21,091 nt of DNA from Planctomycetota bacterium (GTDB taxonomy: Bacteria > Planctomycetota > Planctomycetia > Pirellulales > Pirellulaceae): positions 1 through 21,091 of the forward strand of contig JAPLNJ010000574.1 of NCBI GenBank assembly GCA_026692885.1. The letters are read 5' to 3'. The position numbers were made by a program, and so were the translations under genes. The notes under the pieces were generated by a model. The model did no database searches and was not told the DNA's origin. It saw only the letters and a list, made by a program, of their open reading frames with translations. This document shows, piece after piece, positions 1 to 7,615 of this stretch. How positions within the stretch are numbered: position 1 is the first letter of the stretch; each line of letters starts with the position of its first letter.

Positions 1-129
1 AAAATCCCGGTCATCACCACTCACTCCGCGTTCAAACAACCACGCGCCGAGCTGGGCCAGACTCTGCCACCATAGTCCTGCAGCCGCCTCCTGGTCCCCA
101 CCTCCCTGCCGAAATCGGCTCCCTTTTCT

Positions 130-300
130 GGCCCGGTCCCACAATCGGCCCACACACGCAGATCCTCTGGAGAAACGGGCTGATTCTGTGGGCCGGTTCT
201 GGGGCGAGCGGGTGAAAACCGGCCCACGCGCCGGCCCAGAAAACCCGATGAAACCGAGGCCCTGGGAGGCTCACTGGGCCGATTGGGCCGGTTTCTGCGC
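130..300. repeat. GGGCCGG-rich inverted-repeat element, copy 1
   Basis: This stretch holds several copies of TGGGCCGGTT and its complement AACCGGCCCA. Three blocks are shared in the same order with 9174-9386: CTGTGGGCCGGTTCT (186-200), AAAACCGGCCCACGC (215-229), and an identical 26-mer at 275-300. A fourth, shorter shared block, AATCGGCCCAC, lies at 143-153. The blocks at 186 and 215 are inverted relative to each other, so the RNA or DNA could fold into a hairpin. I see no coding signal here; the ORFs across it are low-complexity and run on both strands. It could be a MITE-like repeat, a protein-binding array or a structured RNA. Confidence 0.6.
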
Positions 301-503
301 ACCATAGACCCCGGTGCCGAGGACGAACTCACGAGACTAAAACCCGCCTCGGCCCACGTCAGATTACTACGGGGCGTGGGGCCAGGCTTCCGGCCCCGGT
401 GGAACCCGTCACCGCGTTCGCCCTGCCCATTCAGGTCCTACGAGCCTCGTCGCCGCGTGCCTTCGTGTCGCCCACACCCAGCCTTTGTCCAGGAGCCTTC
501 ATC

Positions 504-890
504 GTGTCCCGACGTACCCGCAACCTGCCCGCGCCCCACCGTCGCGAACTCACAACCCCAGACGGCCTGATCACCGTGCCGCCCGGCAGTCCCAAGATCC
601 TGATCCACACCCGCCAGGGTCGGTATGTTGGGATCTACTGCGACCAGCCTGCCAAGGTCCTCGTCATCGAAACCCAGGAAGATCCCCGGCGTGCGGCCCG
701 TCAGGCGAACCTCGCCATGCTGGCGATGATCAGCCCGCAGACAAGCGTAAAGCTGGTGGGCGGCCACGGCACGTCCGTGGACCACGTTCTGGCGATGCCG
801 TTCTACGATCCGTCGATGGGCGACGACCTCTGTCAGACGCTGCGCGCGCACGAGGGCGTGCTGGACGGCAAGTGGCCGGACATCTGGTGA
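504..890 (+). CDS. Hypothetical protein, 128 aa, unknown function
   Basis: I chose the GTG at 504 because GGAG lies 8 bases upstream (492-495) and the protein then begins with a basic stretch (SRRTRNLPAPHRRE). A longer frame opens at 399 but its extra residues are low-complexity and look non-coding. The middle (VPPGSPKILIHTRQGRYVGI) alternates hydrophobic and polar residues like a small beta-rich fold. The C-terminal half is more helical and ends in KWPDIW. There is no signal peptide or membrane segment. I do not recognise a family; the opening resembles planctomycete accessory-region hypotheticals but this is an impression. It lies about 200 bp downstream of repeat element copy 1, as the small gene at 9646 lies downstream of copy 2. 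Confidence 0.6.
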   Translation: MSRRTRNLPAPHRRELTTPDGLITVPPGSPKILIHTRQGRYVGIYCDQPAKVLVIETQEDPRRAARQANLAMLAMISPQTSVKLVGGHGTSVDHVLAMPFYDPSMGDDLCQTLRAHEGVLDGKWPDIW

Positions 891-1038
891 GGCGACCGGA
901 CAACAAGACCCCGCAGGTGATGACTGTACGCCGACCACGAAAGCCCGAGGCATGCTCGGGCGCGATGGGGCGATCGACGACTGGCCGCAATAGCACGCCT
1001 GCGACACCCGCCCGATCTGGACGCCCTGGGGCTGGGGC

Positions 1039-1284
1039 ATGGACCGGTCACGCCTGGCTTGGCTGCTGGCGAACTGGTGCACGGGCAACCCGAAGTGCTT
1101 CACGTGCAAGATCAAGTCCCAGTATCGCCGGACGCGGCGTGAACTATTCCCGGTGCTCAGCCGAATCCAGAATATCGGCTACGACCTGGGCGAGAATGGA
1201 AGGACGGCTGAGTGGTACAGGTCGAACCATCGAACTCCGTGGGTGGCGGGCAAGGGAGGGAATGGCGGGTTCCATCTGACCTGA
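1039..1284 (+). CDS. Possible small hypothetical protein, 81 aa
   Basis: An open frame starting MDRSRLAWLL and ending GGNGGFHLT. It contains a CFTCK motif and a basic patch, but no domain I recognise. The only ribosome-binding candidate is a run of GGGGC just upstream. Other frames are open across parts of the same stretch, so coding is uncertain. It may be a remnant of an accessory gene. Confidence 0.25.
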   Translation: MDRSRLAWLLANWCTGNPKCFTCKIKSQYRRTRRELFPVLSRIQNIGYDLGENGRTAEWYRSNHRTPWVAGKGGNGGFHLT

Positions 1285-1701
1285 GTCGTCGGGCAACCCC
1301 GAAGCGATCTTAGCTCCAGGATTCCTTCAATTTCAAGCGGATTGATACAGTGCGGCGGTTCGCGCGCGGCCACACGCAGTTGGGCACATTGGGCCGAATC
1401 AACCGTTCACTGTGTGGCCATAGGTGGCTCAGAGAAGCCAGCCCGATAAGCATCGAGCCACCGTGGTAAAACATTGACGCCGCCCACCTGAGTCGCTAGA
1501 TTGCGCCCCTGACGGGGCTGTTCTTGACCCGACCGGAGTGGCCGGCATGCGCCGCACGCTCACGTCCGTGGAGGGTTGATTGCACGGCCCCTCGCCGGTG
1601 ATAAAATTTTATCGAGCCGGTGATAATGCCGCTGATAAGCGTGTTATCACCGACTGAGCACGGGTAAATTACTGAAGTTCTGTCGCATAAGGGGAGGAAC
1701 T
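1285..1701. other. Intergenic region with CGGTGATAA boxes
   Basis: No gene is supported in this gap. Its far end holds three copies of CGGTGATAA, annotated separately, and an AT-rich patch around ATAAAATTTTAT (1601-1612), the most AT-rich point in the neighbourhood. Confidence 0.5.
1596..1652. promoter_or_regulatory. Triple CGGTGATAA operator-like site
   Basis: CGGTGATAA occurs at 1596-1604 and 1618-1626 as direct repeats 22 bp apart, about two helical turns. It occurs again inverted (TTATCACCG) at 1644-1652. The second and third copies form an inverted pair. The cluster lies about 50-80 bp upstream of the ribosome-binding site of the membrane protein at about 1702-2097, a suitable place for a transcription-factor site. 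The regulator is not identified. Confidence 0.5.
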
Positions 1702-1731
1702 GTCACGAATCCCTATGAAGCACCCAACGCT

Positions 1732-2097
1732 GTGGAACCGGGCGATACCGACAAGATGCCAACGCATCCGTCTGTGCCCACGGCGTCTCCATCCCTGTTT
1801 GCCGTCGCGTTAGCAGCTGCAGTCGTGGCCTTCACCTGCCTCGGTGAGTACTTGGCACTGGATTACTTCATTGTCCGAATTCGACCTTACCCAGATGAAG
1901 CACACAACTACGGTTGGACGCTGCTGTTGTTTCCCGTGTTGCCGACTCTGCTGTTGGTGATTGCACGACAGACGCGTTTTCAACAGCTCACGGCCGGACA
2001 GATCGCAGCGTCATTATTCCTTGGCTTTGTGCTCGCAATGCCCCTAATCGGGACGGTTGGAATCTGGTTTCACTTCGCAATCGGTGGTAGCCTATGA
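1732..2097 (+). CDS. Small membrane protein with TNPYEAP N-terminus, 121 aa from GTG
   Basis: The protein has three hydrophobic segments: about residues 21-43 (LFAVALAAAVVAFTCLGEYL), 63-79 (TLLLFPVLPTLLLVIA) and 93-115. It is an integral membrane protein of unknown function. The first ordinary start is the GTG at 1732, but the frame continues upstream as TNPYEAPNAV, matching the NPYESP-type N-terminus common in planctomycete small membrane proteins. An excellent GGGGAGGA lies at 1691-1698, with GTC (1702) then ACG (1705) exactly where ATG is expected. Either a rare start such as ACG is used, or the start codon has been lost and the gene is decaying. The stop is TGA at 2095-2097. Confidence 0.65.
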   Translation: MEPGDTDKMPTHPSVPTASPSLFAVALAAAVVAFTCLGEYLALDYFIVRIRPYPDEAHNYGWTLLLFPVLPTLLLVIARQTRFQQLTAGQIAASLFLGFVLAMPLIGTVGIWFHFAIGGSL

Positions 2098-2244
2098 TCC
2101 ATCCTTAGAGAATCTGATTTCGATACTCACAGGATTCAGGGAGCGACAGAATCGGGTAGCCGGGCGGGTTTCCCCGCCCGGCCCCCACACCACCGTACAT
2201 GCGGGTCCGCATACGGCGGTTCGATGAAGACTGAAAATCGGGAC

Positions 2245-2478
2245 TCAGAGTAGCGTCAACACGACGGTTTCGGGGCTGGATGCACCGACCACCGCCGCCC
2301 TCAGAAACTCCGGGAACAAACTCAAGGCTGGTTTCTCGCTCGCCGCCGCTGCGGTTCGTCCCGGTCGGGACAGTGGACCTGCGGTCTCGTCACGTAGGCA
2401 CGCGGGGTTTTGCCGCGATGCTGGCGCCGAGAGGTCCCCTCGCAGCGAGGTTGGCGATGGCTCTTCCTTGGACTTCAT
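2245..2478 (-). pseudogene. Vestigial ORF in the group II intron position (77 aa)
   Basis: This ATG-initiated frame begins exactly where group II introns place the intron-encoded protein, just after AGGAAGGACCAAACG. Only 77 codons remain (MKSKEEPSPTSLRGDLSAPA at the start, VVLTLL at the end). None of the reverse-transcriptase, maturase or endonuclease motifs, such as YADD, is present. It may be the fused ends of a deleted ORF or a chance frame in the intron's domain IV. The intron, if mobile, would depend on a maturase supplied in trans. Confidence 0.4.
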
Positions 2479-2838
2479 CGTTTGGTCCTTCCTGTCTCGA
2501 TTGGTCTTCGAGGGTCAGTACTACGACCTCTGCTGACTCCTGCACCGCCCGAACCGGCTTTCGCCAGTCCGTTCCTCGCTTTCAGGCAAGCCTTACTCCT
2601 CGGAGCGGCGACGGCCCGCAGGCCGTCTGTGCAGGTCTCCCCGGATAAGAACGTGATCTGTCGCTGCACAAGCTCGCCATTTACCTGCGTGACGGTCTGG
2701 GAACGGCTTTGTGGTGTTGTGCCCACTCGCCTGGCCACGCCGGCCTTGTATGACGTTTCTGTACGTAGCCTTGCAGCGCTGGCTCCGGCTTCCTCCCCAC
2801 GGTCGGTCGCCCGCCCGCAGTTGCCTTCGCCTTGTACT

Positions 2839-2868
2839 TTGTCAATCGGAGCGATCATTTGGTATACT
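2839..2868 (+). promoter_or_regulatory. Possible sigma-70-like promoter
   Basis: TTGTCA (2839-2844) and TATACT (2863-2868) are separated by 18 bp and point towards the gene at 3050. The site lies inside the intron-like sequence, antisense to it, so it may be fortuitous. Confidence 0.2.
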
Positions 2869-3049
2869 GACCTCCTTGAGACTCCCAGTCTCGTACACGG
2901 GACTTTCACCCGATAAAATCACGCCCATGCCGGGCGTACACAAGGTCGTGCACCCGAGCGGCGGATCGGGGCGGAATCAGAATGGAAGGTCACTTGGCCG
3001 CCGCCGGGTGACGACTGTCGTTCGCCCGTAGAATACGAGGAAACGCGCC

Positions 3050-3508
3050 GTGGCTCCGGTCACCTCACTGCCAACCGAAAGTGACTTCGATCCACATGGC
3101 GGCGATCTCGATGCCCAATGTGCATGGCGCAACTTCGGGGGCCTCACGGTTGAAAAGGCAAAGGCCCGATTCAACGAGGCACCGGAAGTCTATCAGGAAG
3201 ACTTCATGTTCATGGGGACCAACGCGTTCGTGTTTTACTTCCCGGTATTGGATGATTACCTCCGCAACGTACCAGACCAGGAAAACGACGGCGATTACCA
3301 ATCGTGGGTCATTTCCCAGTGTATTCTGGCCCAATTTGAAGCCGATGCGATTGGAAGGCTACGAGCGCTAGTTCCGGCAATACTTGATCTGGCTCGGTTT
3401 GTTCGCGACAATGTACGACGATTCGGCTCTGATGAGGCAGAGCGGCAACGAGTTGCTGACGGATGGGTCGGTCTGTTGCACCAAATCGAGACCGTCGGCG
3501 AAGTTTAG
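3050..3508 (+). CDS. Conserved hypothetical protein, 152 aa
   Basis: A GTG start at 3050 has GAGGAAA about 8-10 bases upstream, and the frame runs cleanly to TAG at 3506. The N-terminal half has a distinctive aromatic- and acid-rich block (AWRNFGGLTVEKAKARF, then YQEDFMFMGTNAFVFYFPVL) followed by a helical C-terminal half (LRALVPAILDLARFVRDNV). No signal peptide or transmembrane helix is seen, so it is probably cytosolic. I have the impression of a recurrent planctomycete family with the YQEDFMxMG core, but no function is known to me. Immunity-type proteins of the SMI1/KNR4 class are similar in size and composition, which is only a suggestion. It sits directly upstream of the DUF1559-type gene on the same strand. 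Confidence 0.8.
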   Translation: MAPVTSLPTESDFDPHGGDLDAQCAWRNFGGLTVEKAKARFNEAPEVYQEDFMFMGTNAFVFYFPVLDDYLRNVPDQENDGDYQSWVISQCILAQFEADAIGRLRALVPAILDLARFVRDNVRRFGSDEAERQRVADGWVGLLHQIETVGEV

Positions 3509-3628
3509 GCGAACAATCGCGTGCACCGGAGCCGCGATCCGGTCCTCGAAAATGGATGGCGTCATCGGCGCGGCCCGGTGACGCGGGACGTTACGCTCTC
3601 GCAGTAGGATGCTCGTGGGGACCGTGAT

Positions 3629-4774
3629 GTGACGAGTGAGACCGTCCAGAGCCGATGCGTTGGTGCACTCTCCGATGGGCGTCGTCGATCCCGGTACGCG
3701 CGTTTTTTTTACGCAGTCGCCTTGCTTACGTCTGCCGTCGCGGCGTTTGGACTGCTGGCTGAATCGCAGCTCTCGCCCCACGACTACGAATACGAATGGC
3801 TCACGTATGGGTCCAGGGGATTGGTCCCGGGACTAGCAGTCCTGGTTGGCTGGTCACTTGTGTGGCTGTGCGCGTCACGTCCGCTGGGACTCGCCAAGGT
3901 GGTCTGCGGGGTTGTTGTCTTGTATTTCGTCTGGACCCGGTTTGGCCCTGACCCATCGTGCTCTCGCGGCGCGGCTAATCGCCAGGAGTGCAGAAACAAT
4001 TTGGATCGCATCGGACAGGCTCTGGCAAACTACCACGACGGCTACGGGATGTTCCCGCCGGCGTATTTGTCGGACGGGAAAGGCTTGCGGAACCACAGCT
4101 GGCGGGTGCTGCTGCTGCCGTTCCTGGGCCACGAACGGCTTTACGAGCAATATCATTTTGACGAACGTTGGGATGGGCCGCGCAACCGACTGCTTGCTGC
4201 AAAGATGCCGGACGTATATCGCTGTCCAAGCCGTTACGGTAAGCGGAATCCAAATGACAGGACCAGTTACTTGGCCGTGCTGGGACCACAAACGATGTGG
4301 CCTGATGCCGCGTCACGCCGACTTGCGGACGTTCCCGATGGCCTGGATGATACTCTGACGGTGGTCGAGGCTGATCCACGCGAAGTCAACTGGATGGAAC
4401 CTCGGGATATTCGCGTGGAGGACGCAGTTCAGCTACTGGCGTCCGCTGGGCGCAGGCGTCCACACGCTCATGTCGGTGGTGGCAACATGCTGCACGCTGA
4501 CGGCCGCGTTCACTTCCATTTGTATGGACGGCCAACGGCGTATTGGGCACCGTTGTTCACCGTCAACGGTGGAGACTTGCCCGCGGACGCCGCTCCTGAC
4601 CAGACCCCGAATGGAGGAGGTTGGTCAAGACTGGCCATGCAGGTTCCTTACATCGTATTTCTGCTCATGTCCCTGCTTCCACTGCCCTGGGTGAGGATGG
4701 GACACGACCGCAGAAGCTCAAAGCGCGAAGTCAACGAACCGAGGAACTTCCCGCAGGAGGCTTCGGGCGGGTGA
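3629..4774 (+). CDS. DUF1559-type membrane protein with H-x9-DG motif, 381 aa
   Basis: The GTG at 3629 follows a GGGGACC purine stretch. The N-terminal part has three hydrophobic segments: about residues 25-45 (FYAVALLTSAVAAFGLLAES), 64-82 (LVPGLAVLVGWSLVWLC) and 88-103. Residues of about 118-295 resemble the planctomycete DUF1559 family: CRNNLDRIGQALANYHDGYG, FPPAYL, SWRVLLLPFLGHERLYEQY, YRCPS and the diagnostic HVGGGNMLHADGRVHF. Near the C-terminus is another hydrophobic segment (about 338-354). DUF1559 proteins usually have a single pilin-like N-terminal helix (prepilin type) before the domain; this one has a multi-helix anchor instead and no obvious prepilin cleavage motif. DUF1559 function is not established; surface or secretion-associated pseudopilin roles have been suggested. 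Confidence 0.9.
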   Translation: MTSETVQSRCVGALSDGRRRSRYARFFYAVALLTSAVAAFGLLAESQLSPHDYEYEWLTYGSRGLVPGLAVLVGWSLVWLCASRPLGLAKVVCGVVVLYFVWTRFGPDPSCSRGAANRQECRNNLDRIGQALANYHDGYGMFPPAYLSDGKGLRNHSWRVLLLPFLGHERLYEQYHFDERWDGPRNRLLAAKMPDVYRCPSRYGKRNPNDRTSYLAVLGPQTMWPDAASRRLADVPDGLDDTLTVVEADPREVNWMEPRDIRVEDAVQLLASAGRRRPHAHVGGGNMLHADGRVHFHLYGRPTAYWAPLFTVNGGDLPADAAPDQTPNGGGWSRLAMQVPYIVFLLMSLLPLPWVRMGHDRRSSKREVNEPRNFPQEASGG

Positions 4775-4961
4775 TGGTGCCGATACCGCTTGTGGTCACG
4801 CAAGTGGAGCGTAACAAAATGTTGGACCGGAGTCGCGGGTCCGGTCCGGGAAAATGGTGAGTTGATCGACCGCGACCCGGTCAACATTGTCGTTACGATC
4901 AACTGATCGCGACACCTGGCCTGACTGCGAGATCTGGGTCATACCAATCCGGAGCGAACAA

Positions 4962-5906
4962 ATGACGGCAGTTTGGCGAACCCTGTTGGTGGCGACCACT
5001 TTGTTGACGGGCGCTTCGGTGTCTCCTTGTCTTCTCCACGCCGAAGATGAACCGCTCTTTGCGCGGCCTTCCGATGCAGTGGTCGCCAAGGGAAACGAAA
5101 TACTCGAACGGGTGAACTCCGAGACGAAGGCGAACGCACAGGAGTTGAACGCTTGGCCCTGGCCGGGGCAGTACTACGCGGGCGATGGAATAGGTTTCAA
5201 TCTCCGGCTAGCGATTGCGCCGAAGGCCGGCGTTGTCTACTGGTGCGATAGCGATTTGGGTGGGCTTTACGAGCTGAACTACGGCTCATTCCGAGAAAAG
5301 GATGGATACATCCATCTGACTTTTGACAAAAAGGGCGTCAAGGATACAGGAAGCGCCGAGGGACTGCATCCGGTGCTGGTACCAATCCGTTGGGGAGATC
5401 GCCGATATTTGATCCCAGAAAACGAGATGATCGACTTCTGCAATCACATCAACAGCGGAAGCCAAAATGTCTCACGAGCGGCCCGATTTCTTAGACACGT
5501 TGACGACCGAGACAAGAAAACCGCTGGAATTCCCAAAGTCCCGCCGAGGTACCAAACGTACTTGCTCAAAGAGCCGGTCGATGCAGAGGTCACCTGGATT
5601 GGCAAAACGGTCATTCTGGAAAGAAAGGACAGATGGCCTCCCGGAAAACACCGAGTCACGAAAGTTCGGCTTAATCGAGGAAAGGGGGATGGCCTGCTGC
5701 CAGGCATGGAGTTGTTCCACCCGAAATTTCCAGATCTGCGAGTTCTTGACGTAACCGCATCTACATGTCACGCTGAGACTTCGGAATGCCTTCTGGCAAA
5801 AGAGGCTACCGATACGGACGATGCCAAGATGCCGCAGATCAGGCTGGGACTTCGGTATTCCACACGGGCTTCCGACTCTTCTGAGGACGGCAGTGCGAAG
5901 GAGTAG
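4962..5906 (+). CDS. Secreted hypothetical protein with signal peptide, 314 aa
   Basis: ATG at 4962 is preceded by GGAG at 4951-4954 and gives a typical signal peptide (MTAVWRTLLVATTLLTGASV, with probable cleavage near LHAED at residues 27-31). A longer frame from 4887 would bury this signal, so 4962 is preferred. The mature protein has GQYYAGDGIGFNLRLAIAPK, a WCDSDLGGLYELNYG block, an IRWGDRRYLIPENEMIDFCN block and a basic stretch (ERKDRWPPGKHRVTKVRLNR). No lipobox, catalytic motif or C-terminal anchor is evident. It is probably a periplasmic protein, beta-rich in the middle. I do not recognise a family with a known function, although similar YLIPENEMxxFCN stretches seem to recur in planctomycete secreted proteins. 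Confidence 0.85.
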   Translation: MTAVWRTLLVATTLLTGASVSPCLLHAEDEPLFARPSDAVVAKGNEILERVNSETKANAQELNAWPWPGQYYAGDGIGFNLRLAIAPKAGVVYWCDSDLGGLYELNYGSFREKDGYIHLTFDKKGVKDTGSAEGLHPVLVPIRWGDRRYLIPENEMIDFCNHINSGSQNVSRAARFLRHVDDRDKKTAGIPKVPPRYQTYLLKEPVDAEVTWIGKTVILERKDRWPPGKHRVTKVRLNRGKGDGLLPGMELFHPKFPDLRVLDVTASTCHAETSECLLAKEATDTDDAKMPQIRLGLRYSTRASDSSEDGSAKE

Positions 5907-5952
5907 CGGATGAAAGGCACCACATCGCCAGCACTGTGATGATTGTGATCGT

Positions 5953-5982
5953 AATCGGGTAGCCGGGCGGGTTTCCCCGCCC
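5953..5982 (-). repeat. Orphan group II intron 3' end (domain VI hairpin)
   Basis: These 30 bases are identical to 2150-2179, which is the 3' terminus of the intron at 2151-2941, in the same orientation. The copy contains the GGGCGGG-TTTC-CCCGCCC hairpin and the CTACCCGAT end, but the domain V sequence upstream of it is absent. It lies 47 bp after the stop of the secreted-protein gene, where the hairpin could also act as a transcription terminator. Confidence 0.6.
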
Positions 5983-6077
5983 AACCGCCACAGCGCCCGT
6001 CCCGCCGGCTTCCGGTCGTCTTGAAGTGGAAAGGGGCGGGGGCCGAGGGGCCAGTGCTCCGTGTCAAAGGTCAACGG

Positions 6078-6515
6078 ATGTTGCCAGTCGCTCACAAGAT
6101 CCCGTATTGGCAAATCGCCGTAGTGGTGGCCGTGGCCGCCTTGTGGCTTGCGGCCGCCACACTGCTTGTTCTTACGCGCGGAGATCCGGAGAGCTTCTTG
6201 CGGAGCGCGCTGGCAGGTTACGCGCGCGGCGATGCCTTTAACGACTTGAACCGCGTCTCCGTCCTGTTCTTGGTGGCTCACTCCTGCCTGCTTGTCGTTG
6301 CCATTGCGGCAGTTCGATGCCGCCGTTCAGATGTGCTGGCCGTACTCTTGTTGGGCCCGGCGATTGCCTTGCCTATCTGTCATCTTGGGCAGGAGTGGTC
6401 GGACCCCGAATGGTTCTTTGTGCCTGCTGTCTGCATGATTTGCTGGATGGTTAGTACCATCGTAGGTGTTTCCTATTGGATCGTCTCGAAGCTACGCCGC
6501 GATCGAACCCCGTAG
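6078..6515 (+). CDS. Four-helix membrane protein, 145 aa
   Basis: I prefer the ATG at 6078 because the upstream part of the longer frame (from 6021) overlaps a repeated GC-rich stretch. The ribosome-binding site is weak (AAAGG, 9 bases upstream). Hydrophobic segments lie at about residues 11-32 (WQIAVVVAVAALWLAAATLL), 58-76 (VSVLFLVAHSCLLVVAIAAV), 82-98 (VLAVLLLGPAIALPIC) and 111-133 (FFVPAVCMICWMVSTIVGVS). The tail KLRRDRTP is positively charged, which suggests a cytoplasmic C-terminus. No functional motif is visible. It follows the secreted-protein gene by 171 bp but the intervening hairpin makes co-transcription doubtful. Confidence 0.7.
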   Translation: MLPVAHKIPYWQIAVVVAVAALWLAAATLLVLTRGDPESFLRSALAGYARGDAFNDLNRVSVLFLVAHSCLLVVAIAAVRCRRSDVLAVLLLGPAIALPICHLGQEWSDPEWFFVPAVCMICWMVSTIVGVSYWIVSKLRRDRTP

Positions 6516-6964
6516 CCGAACAGGTGCCAAGCCCCCAGGGCCCTTTGGCAGTCCGCCACCGTCGGGTTCCGGGCGTTTTGAAGTGGAAGAGGCAGGGGAC
6601 GGCCGGGCCGTGGCCCTTGCCGGGTGGTACAATGCAAGTGGACGTACAAATCCGGCCAGGGTTAATTACAAAGTTCGGCAAAACCTGGATCTGAGCCCGA
6701 GGCCCGTGGTCCGGCGCGGCGAGGGAAAGCCGGTGTCGGCTAGGGAACCCGTAAGGTGCAAAAGATCAGCCGAGCGTTAGCTCCTTGGAAATTGGGTAGT
6801 TGGGCATTGCCACGACAGCCAAATCTCGGCCGAGGTCACGTGCTGGAAGAGCAGACCCGCGGTCGAAACCCGGGCCATTTTGCGGTGGCGGAATCTACCT
6901 CGACTCGACCGGCGCAGGGGCGAACGCCGCGATCAAGACTGCGGTGAGGCTCAGCGATGTTGGG
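6516..6964. other. Gene-free stretch, probably eroded mobile DNA
   Basis: No coding region is convincing. Positions 6551-6597 resemble 5999-6045: both carry a diverged TTCCGG-CGT-TTGAAGTGGAA block, the first just downstream of the gene at 6078 and the second just upstream of it. The part from about 6690 to 6790 has RNA-like character, with GAGGGAAAGCCGGTGTCGGC and AGGGAACCCGTAAGG. It might be a remnant of a structured RNA, possibly group II intron domain I, but I cannot prove it. Confidence 0.35.
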
Positions 6965-7615
6965 TCACGCTGCCCGCCGGTAGTAGTACCGCAGCAAGCC
7001 GCCGAGCCGCTCTCGGCATTCGATCGCACCGGCAGCTTGGCCCACGTGCGATTCTGGTTCGATGAGCCGATTGTCGAGGCCCTGGTGGTTCCGCTCGTGG
7101 TGGTAGTGGGCGAGGTACGACTCGAGCACGCGGCGGAGCATGTTCTCGCCGAAGAAGATCATCCGGTCGACGCACTCGGACTTCACGCTCCTGACGAACC
7201 GCTCCGCAATGGCATTCAAGTTCGGGGAGTGCGGTGGAAGACGCACGGGCTTCACGCCGCTCTGTTCGAGGATCGACCGGAATGCCTCGCAGAACTTGCC
7301 ATCGCGGTCCATGAGCAGGTACCTCTTATCGCGCAGGAATCCGTCTTCAAAGTTGGTCAACTCGCGGGCTATCTGCTTCATCCAGGCGGAATCGGGATTG
7401 GTCGTGATGCCCGCCAGATGCACTCGCCGCGTGGCCAGTTCGATGACGAACAGCACGTAATACGTGATCAGGCCGCCTTTGGTCCAGACTTCGACCGTGA
7501 AGCGCCACTCGGGCTTGGATGACGGGCGCACAGTGTGAATGACCAGTTGCTGCGGATCGGTGGTCATAACCTGGGTTCGGGGGTCATAACCCGGATTCCA
7601 TAGGTTTCCTGCCAA
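6965..7615 (-). pseudogene. Truncated rve/DDE transposase (integrase-core type)
   Basis: The frame encodes most of an rve integrase-core transposase: [44 protein letters not shown] (second catalytic Asp), [17 protein letters not shown] (catalytic Glu) and [19 protein letters not shown]. The N-terminal helix-turn-helix region is missing. Where relatives carry the first catalytic Asp just before FFTVEVW, this frame has [11 protein letters not shown], joined to about 32 unrelated residues. It is therefore a 5'-truncated copy with two of three catalytic acids, probably inactive. The 3' end of the gene is at the left. Three GTCATAACC motifs (7562-7571, 7582-7591 and about 7719) lie at and beyond the broken end. 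I cannot assign the exact IS family. Confidence 0.8.

Larger units (their letters stand above)
2151..2941 (-). ncRNA. Group II intron lacking a recognisable reverse transcriptase
   Basis: Read on the minus strand, the 5' end near 2941 is GTGTACGCCCGGCATGGGCG, followed by a segment ending GGGTGAAAGTCCC, matching the usual start of bacterial group II introns. Further on come GGGGAGACCTGCACAGACGG (around 2620-2650), CAGGAGTCAGCAGAGGTCG and AGGAAGGACCAAACGATG, which normally precede the intron-encoded reverse transcriptase. The 3' end has a domain V-like hairpin (about 2186-2221; arms ACCGCCGTATGCGG and CCGCATGTACGGTGGT), a domain VI-like hairpin and the terminus CTACCCGAT at about 2151. At about 790 bp it lacks room for a full reverse transcriptase. 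The exact 5' boundary could be 2941 or GTGCACG at 2953. Splicing competence is unknown. Confidence 0.8.

Noticed and set aside
438..1115. 225-aa minus-strand frame opposite the gene at 504
   Set aside because: It is a shadow of the plus-strand gene, with no domain and no ribosome-binding site.
2280..3031. Several plus-strand frames across 2280-3031
   Set aside because: They lie antisense to the group II intron-like sequence and have no protein-like features.
6800..7522. 240-aa plus-strand frame opposite the transposase
   Set aside because: The minus strand has clear rve transposase motifs; the plus frame is its antisense shadow.
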